Assembly (NCBI GenBank): GCA_041399155.1
Contig: JAWKTI010000001.1
Coordinates: forward strand, 2,232,001-2,296,000
Direction of reading: 5' to 3'
Length of the DNA stretch: 64,000 bases
Source: Zavarzinella sp.
GTDB lineage: Bacteria; Planctomycetota; Planctomycetia; Gemmatales; Gemmataceae
The stretch's first letter is position 1. Each line of letters opens with the position of its first letter. Below are positions 45,965 through 52,678 of the stretch, in pieces. Made by a program: the position numbers and the translations under genes. Under the pieces are notes generated by a model. That model was not told the origin of the DNA. It ran no database searches and was given only the letters and a program-made list of their open reading frames with translations.

Positions 45965-46797
45965 GCGTTCTCCTCTTTCAAAAGCTCTGCAAGCATAGCG
46001 AAAGCACGTTTCAGCCGGTTCCGCACTGTTTTCTCGCAACAGTAGAGAATCTTAACCATTGTCATTGTGTCCTGGTCCTTCGAGTCAATCGGGAAGCCCT
46101 CAAGGAACAACTCGACCACCCGCCGTTCATCAAGTGGCAAGGAGCTAATCGCAGCATGTATCTTCGACCGGTAAAGAAAATCGTTACTGGGGCTGTCGAA
46201 CGACTCCATGACGCTGAAAAGTGCTGCTTTGACCTCCTTGCCCGGTTCGTTTGTCTCATTCTCAGAGATCAAGGGCTCGTAATGGGCTGCTTTGGTGCTG
46301 ACATCGCGACGTGCTGTTGCTCTCAAACGGGCCACAGCCGCATTAAAACGGCACTCGAAAAAATCGAGGCGTTCCTGGTACTCGTTTCGATCCTTACAAA
46401 GTAGTTCCTGGAACTTGTCTAAAACAGCATCTCGGATGTCTAAATCGACAGATTTTTCGGCCACTTGTGACTTCCCAGAGATATGCCGTCCAGGAACCGG
46501 AACCGCTTTAAGAACACGCTGCCGAATCGCTGTGAATATCTCACCTTGCACTTCATCATCGCCGTTAAAGAGTGGTCGGCGCAAAAAATAAAGGAGGCAT
46601 TCAGAAGGGATAGAGTTAACCGTATCATTGGCCTTGACTCGCTTGACAAACTCATTCTTCGTAAGCCGAGACATATCCGAGATGACTACCTCGATTTCGG
46701 GAGGACGTGTGTAAATTTGTCCATCCCTCTGCTTTTTTAGTGGCACTAAGTTTATGGAAGTTGTAAGGAGTTTGTTATCTTCAGACTCAGAATTCAC
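45961..46797 (-). CDS. Sigma-70-like regulator heading the polyUbl operon
   Basis: The 278-aa protein ends with a region-4-like helix-turn-helix (ISSLPLDERRVVELFLEGFP, then a 17-residue gap, then CEKTVRNRLKRAFAML), as in ECF or planctomycete sigma factors. The middle (RLTKNEFVKRVKANDTVNS, DEVQGEIFTAIRQRVLKA) is compatible with region 2 but diverged. The GTG start at 46797 has GGAG five bases upstream; ATG 46674 is an alternative. It is the first gene of the minus-strand operon and could direct transcription of the operon itself or of a stress regulon. A divergent AT-rich intergenic region lies upstream. Confidence 0.65.
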   Translation of the reverse strand: MNSESEDNKLLTTSINLVPLKKQRDGQIYTRPPEIEVVISDMSRLTKNEFVKRVKANDTVNSIPSECLLYFLRRPLFNGDDEVQGEIFTAIRQRVLKAVPVPGRHISGKSQVAEKSVDLDIRDAVLDKFQELLCKDRNEYQERLDFFECRFNAAVARLRATARRDVSTKAAHYEPLISENETNEPGKEVKAALFSVMESFDSPSNDFLYRSKIHAAISSLPLDERRVVELFLEGFPIDSKDQDTMTMVKILYCCEKTVRNRLKRAFAMLAELLKEENA

Positions 46798-47301
46798 TCA
46801 TGCTCCAATACCCAAATCGAATAATTCTTGCGAATCACTCTCTAATGAAAATTTATGGGCTATTCTAGTTTTCAATAATGTAAAGCAGATTTTTACTTAG
46901 TTATAGGATTGAAACTCATTACTTCAAGATAATATCGACATTATTGAAAAATATGAATTCTTTCCAGAGTTTGGCTTAGATATGTTTTTTACGTTTCCAT
47001 TCTTTGAGCGTGCTGAGTTGATATCTGTTATTCAGATTGCACTTTCTTTATGCAAGGTGGATTCGTTGCTAGTCTGAAGTTCAGAATACTGGGAGAATCC
47101 CCCACGGTGGCAAGGCTTCCTTCGGCTCCGGGACACGGTTTCCTCCCCATCTTCCGCGCTTCCATCCATGGTCGCTTGTGCAGACAGGTCCCCTCCGTTG
47201 TCCCTGCGGCCATTGACCACCGTTCCCCCCTTTCCGGTCTGCCTCGAATTCGAGCAAGCGCGGGCGCTTGCCCGACATTTTCGTTACTGGGGAGGCAGGT
47301 C
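46798..47301. other. Divergent AT-rich intergenic region joining polyUbl operon and plasmid backbone
   Basis: From 46798 to about 47045 the sequence is strongly AT-rich and carries no supported gene; it probably holds the sigma-gene promoter. Near 47045 the composition shifts abruptly to GC-rich leader sequence before ArdC. An open frame from 47050 leads into ArdC, but it lacks a ribosome site and gives an atypical N-terminus. Confidence 0.5.
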
Positions 47302-48195
47302 ATGCACACTGCAAAGAAGGATCATTACCAACTGATTACCAGCCGGATCGTCGAACAACTGGAAACCGGTGTTCGACCCTGGCACCAACCATGGAACGCG
47401 AAGCATGCAGCGGGTTCCATCACTCGCCCATTACGGTTTAACGGTCAGAAATACCACGGCATTAATGTGGTCGTACTCTGGCTTTCCGGCCTGGAAGGTG
47501 GGTTTTCCTGCCCGATCTGGATGACTTTTCAGCAGGCGAAGGAACTCGGAGCCTTTGTCAAGAAAGGCCAGAAAGGCACCACGGTGGTATATGCGAACCA
47601 GATTGAAAAGAGTGAAACCGACCCCGAAACCGGAGAGGAAACCACGCAAAGAATCCCTTTCCTGAAGTCGTACACGGTCTTTAATGTGGACCAGATTGAA
47701 GGCCTGCCCGCCCACTACTACGCCCGCGAGAAGCAGGAAACCAACGACCAGGACCGACTGAACCACGTGGAGGAGTTTTTCCGCCAGACCCAGGCCACGG
47801 TGCAGCACGGTGGCGAGCGGGCTTTCTATCACCCTCGAGCAGATTACATTCAGTTGCCGGAATATGCCACGTTTGACAACCGGGAGCGATATTACAGCAC
47901 CTTCGCCCATGAAGCCGTGCACTGGACCGGACACGAACGCCGGTTAAATCGCCAGTTGGACAAGAACCGTTTTGGCGATGCAGCGTACAGTATCGAAGAG
48001 CTCATTGCGGAACTGGGTGCCGCTTTCCTCTGTGCCGACCTGCAGATTACCCCTGAAGTGATGCCGGAACATGCCAGCTATCTGCAATCCTGGCTTCGCG
48101 TACTGAAGGACGATACCCGAGCCATTTTCACGGCAGCCGCCCAAGCAGAAAAAGCCGTTGATTTTCTGCACCAGTTGCAGCCAAGTGCGGAATAA
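47302..48195 (+). CDS. ArdC-like antirestriction / zincin protein
   Basis: The 297-aa protein fits the ArdC family carried by conjugative plasmids: an N-terminal ssDNA-binding domain (DUF1738: ITSRIVEQLETGVRPWHQPW, FNGQKYHGINVVVLW, KKGQKGTTVVYANQ) and a metallopeptidase domain with HEAVH in FAHEAVHWTGHERR plus a later conserved Glu (EELIAELGAAFLC). ArdC protects incoming plasmid DNA from restriction in the recipient. The start is set by GGGGAGG before ATG 47302; the frame upstream is longer but unlike the family. It is the first gene of the backbone. Confidence 0.88.
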   Translation: MHTAKKDHYQLITSRIVEQLETGVRPWHQPWNAKHAAGSITRPLRFNGQKYHGINVVVLWLSGLEGGFSCPIWMTFQQAKELGAFVKKGQKGTTVVYANQIEKSETDPETGEETTQRIPFLKSYTVFNVDQIEGLPAHYYAREKQETNDQDRLNHVEEFFRQTQATVQHGGERAFYHPRADYIQLPEYATFDNRERYYSTFAHEAVHWTGHERRLNRQLDKNRFGDAAYSIEELIAELGAAFLCADLQITPEVMPEHASYLQSWLRVLKDDTRAIFTAAAQAEKAVDFLHQLQPSAE

Positions 48196-48483
48196 TTCCC
48201 CCTTTCAGCCCGTTCCTGCCCTTTCCGAACATCGTTGTGGGTTTCTTGTGTTTCTTCAACTGATTTTTCATCCGGTTAATCGGTGCTGGCCGGACACCTC
48301 GGCCTAGTGATGGGCACGCTTAAAACCGCCGCCGTGCCGGATCAAGGGGAAAATCGGTTCCCCCTGAGGGTCCCCCCAATTTTCCCCTTGACCGGTGCGC
48401 TACGCCACGGACTGAAGCGGTTTTTTGTCGCTGCCATCAGGCCGCGGTGGTCGCGGCCCGTCACTCAACTAAGGAGAAAAAAC
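48196..48483. other. Leader region between ArdC and the small-gene cluster
   Basis: No gene is supported. It contains the long inverted repeat at 48338-48395 and ends in the ribosome site AAGGAGAAAA of the next gene. Short open frames have no support. Confidence 0.5.
48338..48395. repeat. Inverted repeat CCGG(A)TCAAGGGGAAAAT
   Basis: TCAAGGGGAAAAT (48342-48354) and its exact complement ATTTTCCCCTTGA (48379-48391) form a 13-bp perfect stem, extended by CCGG on each side with one unpaired A. The 24-base loop contains GGTTCCCCCTGAGGGTCCCC. It lies about 90 bases before the first small gene of the cluster. It could be an attenuator or a binding site. Confidence 0.6.
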
Positions 48484-48681
48484 ATGTCTCAAGCAACCAA
48501 TGATAAATCCCCCAGCATGATTGCCTATCAGGTACGTGACCGTGGCACGGAGAAAGGGATCTGGACCCGCATCGGCAGTGCCTGGTCCCACAAAGATGGC
48601 AAAGGCTTCAGCATTCAGCTCGATTCGGTGCCCCTTGATGGCCGCATCACCTTACGTAGTGCTAGCGAAGCCAAAGCATAA
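48484..48681 (+). CDS. Small plasmid backbone protein (65 aa)
   Basis: The 65-aa protein MSQATNDKSPSMIAYQVRDR has a strand-rich core ending in GKGFSIQLDSVPLDGRITLR. AAGGAG stands before the ATG. Genes of this shape are common near ArdC on alphaproteobacterial and other plasmids; its function is unknown. Confidence 0.7.
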   Translation: MSQATNDKSPSMIAYQVRDRGTEKGIWTRIGSAWSHKDGKGFSIQLDSVPLDGRITLRSASEAKA

Positions 48682-48717
48682 GCAATTGTTCCAGCAACAT
48701 TTTTCAGGAGAATCATC

Positions 48718-48870
48718 ATGAACCACATCGATTTTCATCACATCCAATCCCGCCTTTATGACCTCGCTGTCGAACTGGCCGCAGGCTGCGACCAGGAGTT
48801 CGATGCCACCTATGACGAACTGGAACGGCAGTTCGATGAAATCCGCTTTTCCCTGCAACATGCTGAATAA
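48718..48870 (+). CDS. Small acidic protein (50 aa)
   Basis: This short acidic helical protein reads MNHIDFHHIQSRLYDLAVEL, then AAGCDQEFDATYDELERQFD. CAGGAG precedes the ATG by about seven bases. It lies 36 bases after the previous gene and ten before the next, consistent with one transcript. Function unknown. Confidence 0.6.
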   Translation: MNHIDFHHIQSRLYDLAVELAAGCDQEFDATYDELERQFDEIRFSLQHAE

Positions 48871-48880
48871 GGAGGTTCCC

Positions 48881-49420
48881 ATGCACTATCGTCTGTTTGT
48901 CACCGCAACATTTCCACTGAACGAATCTTCTGAATCGGTGCGGGAACAAGTTTACGACCAGCTCGTCAACGATGAGAGCTTCTGTGGCAGTGGGGGCCGG
49001 TTCGGCACCCCACTCTGCGACTGGTTCGTTATCGGTGGTCGCTGGAGTGGCCTGTTCTCCCCGAAACCGGAGTACGAAGCCTACCGCACCGCCGTGCGGA
49101 AACTGATCCCCAGTCTGCCCGCAGATCGCTGGTCAGAAAAGGAGATTTTGCAGCACCGCGATACCCTGGAGCAGGTTTGGAAGGATCTGGGTGGGCAGGA
49201 TTGTTCCCCCTACTTCCGCAACAGCACCTGTCTGATTGGTTACGATGATGATGCCTTTGTGCTGGATCAGTCAACCATGGACCGCTGGCTGGAACCGTAT
49301 TTGGGTATGGAAATCTACCGGGATGCCAATCACTGCGAGTTCGTCGACCTCGATGGCCACCTGTTGTTACGCCATTCGGTGGGTCAGAAATGGCTCATTA
49401 TCATCGATTACCACAACTAA
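48881..49420 (+). CDS. Plasmid accessory protein (179 aa)
   Basis: The protein starts MHYRLFVTATFPLNESSESV and has the conserved-looking middle GGRFGTPLCDWFVIGGRWSG and CLIGYDDDAFVLDQS. AAGGAGG is a strong ribosome site. Proteins with a WFVIGGRWSG motif occur on other plasmids without known function. There is no signal peptide and no known catalytic motif. Confidence 0.65.
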   Translation: MHYRLFVTATFPLNESSESVREQVYDQLVNDESFCGSGGRFGTPLCDWFVIGGRWSGLFSPKPEYEAYRTAVRKLIPSLPADRWSEKEILQHRDTLEQVWKDLGGQDCSPYFRNSTCLIGYDDDAFVLDQSTMDRWLEPYLGMEIYRDANHCEFVDLDGHLLLRHSVGQKWLIIIDYHN

Positions 49421-49430
49421 GGAGAATGCC

Positions 49431-49709
49431 ATGAAAATCACCATTCAAGAGATTGCCCGTCATCGCAATGGCATCAGTGGAACACCGTTCCACGTGGTCC
49501 GCTTCGCTGACCCCACGGAAGGTGACATGCTGGGGATTGTTTTTCCTCAGCCCCACCATGTGGCGGTGCTGCACCTGGGACTGCTCGCCAAGGGGAATAT
49601 TGCCTTTGGCAGCAATTCCTGGCGTGGCGACAACTACGAACCAGTGCTGCGACACGCCATCGAGCAGTGGGAAAGAATCGAATTTGTAACCCTTTTCGCA
49701 GGAGAATAA
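49431..49709 (+). CDS. Plasmid accessory protein (92 aa)
   Basis: The 92-aa product MKITIQEIARHRNGISGTPF has the strand-rich core HVVRFADPTEGDMLGIVF and a tail SWRGDNYEPVLRHAIEQW. AAGGAG precedes the ATG. It lies ten bases after the previous gene. Function unknown; the size and setting match small ORFs of conjugative plasmids. Confidence 0.65.
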   Translation: MKITIQEIARHRNGISGTPFHVVRFADPTEGDMLGIVFPQPHHVAVLHLGLLAKGNIAFGSNSWRGDNYEPVLRHAIEQWERIEFVTLFAGE

Positions 49710-49711
49710 CC

Positions 49712-49819
49712 ATGCAATCCAACATCATTGTCAATCCGTTCTACTCTGCTCGAACTGGCAACCAGTACGAGCCACAGCTAAGGGGTGTCATCGACCATTT
49801 GGAAAGGAGGGACCAATGA
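49712..49819 (+). CDS. 35-aa partial duplicate of the methylase-like N-terminus
   Basis: The gene reads MQSNIIVNPFYSARTGNQ, nearly identical to the start of the methylase-like protein at 50013 (MQSNIIVNPFYAARTGDQ). The ribosome site and leader are the same. The similarity ends after about 18 codons, and this copy stops at 49819 with ATGA overlap to the next gene. It is either a leader peptide kept for coupling or a relic of a tandem duplication. Confidence 0.5.
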   Translation: MQSNIIVNPFYSARTGNQYEPQLRGVIDHLERRDQ

Positions 49820-50010
49820 CCCAGGCACACCAAATTGCCATTGTCTGGCAGATCGACGATGTGCGGGAAGTTCGCCCCGATCTTAGCAATGACCAATGCT
49901 GGCAGGTGTTACAAGCCTGCAAACGGAACCATGATGCTACGGTGGGCATCAATTGGGACGTAATCCGTATCACTGCCAACCATCTGTTTGAACCCCAATC
50001 AGGAGAATAA
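49816..50010 (+). CDS. Small plasmid protein (64 aa)
   Basis: This short soluble protein, MTQAHQIAIVWQIDDVREVR and then PDLSNDQCWQVLQACKRNHD, ends in an INWDVIRITANHLF segment. GGAAAGGAGG lies before the ATG, which overlaps the previous stop. It is a common type of small gene on related plasmids; function unknown. Confidence 0.65.
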   Translation: MTQAHQIAIVWQIDDVREVRPDLSNDQCWQVLQACKRNHDATVGINWDVIRITANHLFEPQSGE

Positions 50011-50012
50011 CC

Positions 50013-50759
50013 ATGCAATCCAATATCATTGTCAATCCGTTCTATGCCGCCCGTACCGGTGACCAACCCACTCCCAGTGTGCGGTATGCCAAACTGCCAG
50101 CCGCTCCGCTAAATGGTAGTCCTGTGCCCCACTTAACAAGTCTCTACCACTGGCACCGAGCGGGAGAGTATGGTGACCGACGCTACCCGGGCAATTGTGG
50201 TGGCAATCTGATCAAAGACCTGCTGAACTATTTTCAGCCCCGAAAGGTGCTCGACCCGATGCGGGGATCGGGCACCTGTGCCGATGTCTGCCGGGAATTG
50301 CAGATTCCCTATCTGGAATTCGACATTCACCTCGGCTTTGATGCCTGTGATCCCACTCATTTTGCCAAACTGCCCGAAGTCGATTTCATCTGGAGCCATC
50401 CTGCCTATTGGCGCATGAAACTCTACAGCCATGATCCCCGGGACTTGTCACGGGCTGCCACGCTGGAAGAATTTCTCCAACGCTATGGCCAGTTCATCCG
50501 TAATTGTGCCAGCAAACTCACCCCCGGGGGCAAGTTGGCCATCCTAATGGGTGACTACCAGGACAAGGAGATTGGCTACGTCCCCCTCACCTATCACACG
50601 AAACGACTGGCGTTTGCTGCCGGTTTGCAGCAGCACTGCACCGACATCATCCGCTTTAGCCATGGTGCCAGCAGTAGCCGAAAACGCTACCGCTCGGCAT
50701 TCATCCCCGGCCTGCACGATACCTGCATGATTTTCCAGAAAGAAAGGACCGCCCAATGA
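50013..50759 (+). CDS. DNA methyltransferase-like SAM-dependent enzyme
   Basis: The 248-aa protein has the class-I SAM-binding motif VLDPMRGSGTCADVCRE (DPxxGSGT), an acidic position in YLEFDIHLGFDA, and a catalytic-type motif FIWSHPAYWRM where DNA N4/N6 methylases have (D/N/S)PPY; here the second Pro is replaced by Ala. GGKLAILMGDYQDKE follows. It is likely a DNA-modifying enzyme of the plasmid, perhaps for protection from restriction together with ArdC. The altered PPY-type motif leaves activity uncertain. ATGA overlap couples it to the next gene. Confidence 0.7.
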   Translation: MQSNIIVNPFYAARTGDQPTPSVRYAKLPAAPLNGSPVPHLTSLYHWHRAGEYGDRRYPGNCGGNLIKDLLNYFQPRKVLDPMRGSGTCADVCRELQIPYLEFDIHLGFDACDPTHFAKLPEVDFIWSHPAYWRMKLYSHDPRDLSRAATLEEFLQRYGQFIRNCASKLTPGGKLAILMGDYQDKEIGYVPLTYHTKRLAFAAGLQQHCTDIIRFSHGASSSRKRYRSAFIPGLHDTCMIFQKERTAQ

Positions 50760-51055
50760 CCATCATCACCCTCACTGAAGACCAGTTCGACGACCAGTTT
50801 CCGTTACTGGCCAACCACCTGAACAGCATGGCGGGCTGGGCCATTGGCGACTAGTCTGGCTGCATGTTCGAAACCTATGGGCCAGAACTGGTGTTCGTTC
50901 GGCAACAGCCTACTGACCGCATCTGGACGCTGGTCGATACCGACCACGGCCTGGTGCTGGTCAGTGGCTTCCACACGGTCAACCGCGTGGGTTACCTGAT
51001 CAGCACGGTGCCGGTGCCCGCAGGTCAGCAGTACGAAGTTCCACTCGACGAGTAG
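50756..51055 (+). pseudogene. Plasmid backbone gene interrupted by an in-frame amber codon
   Basis: The frame reads MTIITLTEDQFDDQFPLLAN, then HLNSMAGWAIGD, a TAG at 50852-50854, and continues in the same frame SGCMFETYGPELVFVRQQP to PAGQQYEVPLDE. The two halves together make a protein of about 99 aa of a type found on many conjugative plasmids, where this position is a normal residue. It may be a real nonsense mutation, amber readthrough, or a base error. An ATG at 50864 could restart translation. A terminator follows. Confidence 0.6.
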
Positions 51056-51080
51056 CACCCAACCGCAAGGAAACACCTCA

Positions 51081-51110
51081 GAGGTGGGCCATCGGCTCAC
51101 CTCTTTTTTT
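51081..51110 (+). terminator. Intrinsic terminator of the small-gene cluster
   Basis: GAGGTGGGCC (51081-51090) pairs with GGCTCACCTC (51094-51103) over a 3-base loop with one G-T wobble, and seven T residues follow. It is placed 26 bases after the last codon of the small-gene operon. Confidence 0.8.
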
Positions 51111-51598
51111 GTTCCCACGTGCGGGAAAGCCCTACGAGAATGAGCGAATCTTAATCTGTACGCCCATTCATATATGAGCGATTCCTCAGATTTTGCATGA
51201 TATTCCAACGATCATGAGAATATTGATAGACCGACGAAGAGAGGACACATAAATGTGTCAGACATCTTCCCTATGCAGGGCATAGGAAGGTTTTCCACTG
51301 GAAAACTGGCTTTTGGTGCGGTCAACCTGCCAGACTTTCCACTGGAAAGTTGACAGCAAAACCTGCCAGCCAAATGCACCGCCTGCCATCTGGCTTTCTG
51401 GATTGCCAACGTGCTGGCAAGCATGTTGACATGCTGACAAGATTGTTTTTCCAACAACAATTCTACTTGCAAACAACCCAACAAGCCAACAAACTGGCCA
51501 GCTTGCCCCGTGGCATTCTGGTCACAGTGCTGGCCATTCCGCTGGCAACGGTGTTTTTCTGCTTGCTGGAAGGACAGTTTCTCGGCAAGCTGCCAGTC
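51111..51598. other. Noncoding region upstream of parA with several palindromes
   Basis: No gene is supported; the open frame running into parA has no start with a ribosome site. It holds GACACAT-AA-ATGTGTC (51244-51259), two 17-bp palindromes (51290-51306 and 51334-51350) and CAA-rich repeats near 51452-51500. The arrangement suggests a partition-site or operator region. Confidence 0.55.
51290..51350. promoter_or_regulatory. Two near-identical 17-bp palindromes upstream of parA (operator or parS candidate)
   Basis: GTTTTCCACTGGAAAAC (51290-51306) and ACTTTCCACTGGAAAGT (51334-51350) are each perfect 8-bp inverted repeats around one C, with identical centres TTTCCACTGGAAA. Their centres are 44 bases apart, about four helical turns. 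They lie 250 bases before the parA start, a normal place for an autoregulatory operator or centromere of a small partition system. Confidence 0.55.
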
Positions 51599-52247
51599 AT
51601 GATTATTGCCATTGCCAATTCAAAAGGTGGGGTAGGGAAAAGCACGCTGGCAGTGCATCTTGCCGCCTGGCTACACACCCAGGGACACAAGGTCATTCTG
51701 GCTGACTGCGATACCCAGCAGTCATCTTCGGTCTGGATCAAAGAGGCAGCACCCGAAGTAACCACCATTCGGTTGCAGGATCCGGAAGATATTTTGCAGG
51801 AATTACCGCAACTTCGCAATGAAGCCGATTTTGTCATCGCGGATGGGCCGGGAAGCAACACGGAAACCAGTCGGGCATTATTATTACGGGCCGATCTGGC
51901 ACTCGTACCGTGCAAAGCATCCATGCTCGAAGTGCGGGCACTCGCCAAAGCCACGGAAGTATTACGCACCAGTCAGGATATCCGCCACGGACGACCAGAA
52001 GCGATCATTATTCTCAGCATGGTGGGGAAAAATTATCGGCTCACCAAAGATATGCAGGATGCTGCCAGGCCTTAAATCTGCCAGTAGCGAAACAGGCGTT
52101 GATTTTACGCCAGGTCTATGCGGATGCCCCGGTCAGGGACACCGTTGTCTGGCAGATGGGGAGCAGAGCAGTAGAGACTTCAAAGAGGTGCAGGCGATCT
52201 TCCGAGAAATCCTGCCCCAGGCAATCAAAACCAAAAGGAGGGCATGA
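51599..52247 (+). pseudogene. parA: ParA-type partition ATPase with two frame breaks
   Basis: The protein starts MIIAIANSKGGVGKSTLAVHL, a deviant Walker A (KGGVGKS), then ILADCDTQQSSSVW and FVIADGPGS. The frame runs to a stop near 52075 (KDMQDAARP*). The expected rest, ALNLPVAKQALILRQVYADA then PVRDTVVWQMGSRAV, lies in another frame, and the last part, DFKEVQAIFREILPQAIK, in a third. Two single-base insertions, near 52068 and 52165, would give one ParA of about 216 aa, the normal length. Either the gene is dead or two homopolymer bases are missing from the sequence. The small partner gene follows by ATGA overlap. Confidence 0.8.
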
Positions 52248-52576
52248 TGGCTGAACGTCGACCGCTGGTAGAAGGCCTGCAAACCATCGAAGAGGTGGAG
52301 AAATCGTTCGTTTATGGTGGGAAGGTCAAAAAAGAAGAAGTGGCTGCTCTGGTGGCCACGCCTGCAGCTACTTCTGCACCGGTACCGGCTCCGGTTTCCA
52401 TGTATGGTGCGGGACGCATTCCATTGACCACGCGGGTGAAACCGGAATTAGCCAGCAGTCTCAAGCGTATCTCGCTGGAACGCCAACTGGCTGGCATCCA
52501 GCCATGTTCGATGCAGGACATCGTGGAAGAGGCCCTTGAACTATGGCTGGTGAGACAAAATCAGGGAAAAATATAA
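52244..52576 (+). CDS. Partition partner / ribbon-helix-helix-like protein
   Basis: The 110-aa product has an acidic N-terminus (MMAERRPLVEGLQTIEEVEK), an Ala/Pro linker and a C-terminal PLTTRVKPELASSLKRISLE followed by MQDIVEEALELWL. The last part fits a ribbon-helix-helix DNA-binding unit, as in small ParB-type partners (ParG, Omega, ParR). AAGGAGGG stands before the ATG, and the start overlaps the parA stop (ATGA). It probably binds the palindromes upstream of parA, an inference from operon logic. Confidence 0.65.
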   Translation: MMAERRPLVEGLQTIEEVEKSFVYGGKVKKEEVAALVATPAATSAPVPAPVSMYGAGRIPLTTRVKPELASSLKRISLERQLAGIQPCSMQDIVEEALELWLVRQNQGKI

Positions 52577-52678
52577 AAGCTGGATAGCATTTCTAGGATA
52601 AAAACATGTACTGGTGAAAGCTACAAATAGCAAACTAAGTCTAGAAACTGCGATCTGGTAAACTTTGGGCAATCAAAG

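Noticed and set aside
39572..46797. Classical Bil/Bub or type II CBASS system
   Set aside because: No separate E2 gene, no JAB peptidase and no cGAS/DncV-like cyclase is seen. The genes present match the polyUbl-ThiF-DUF6527 neighbourhood instead.
47050..47301. Longer ArdC start with 84 extra residues
   Set aside because: The extra part is Pro/Arg-rich and lacks a ribosome site, whereas ATG 47302 has GGGGAGG and gives the family's usual N-terminus.
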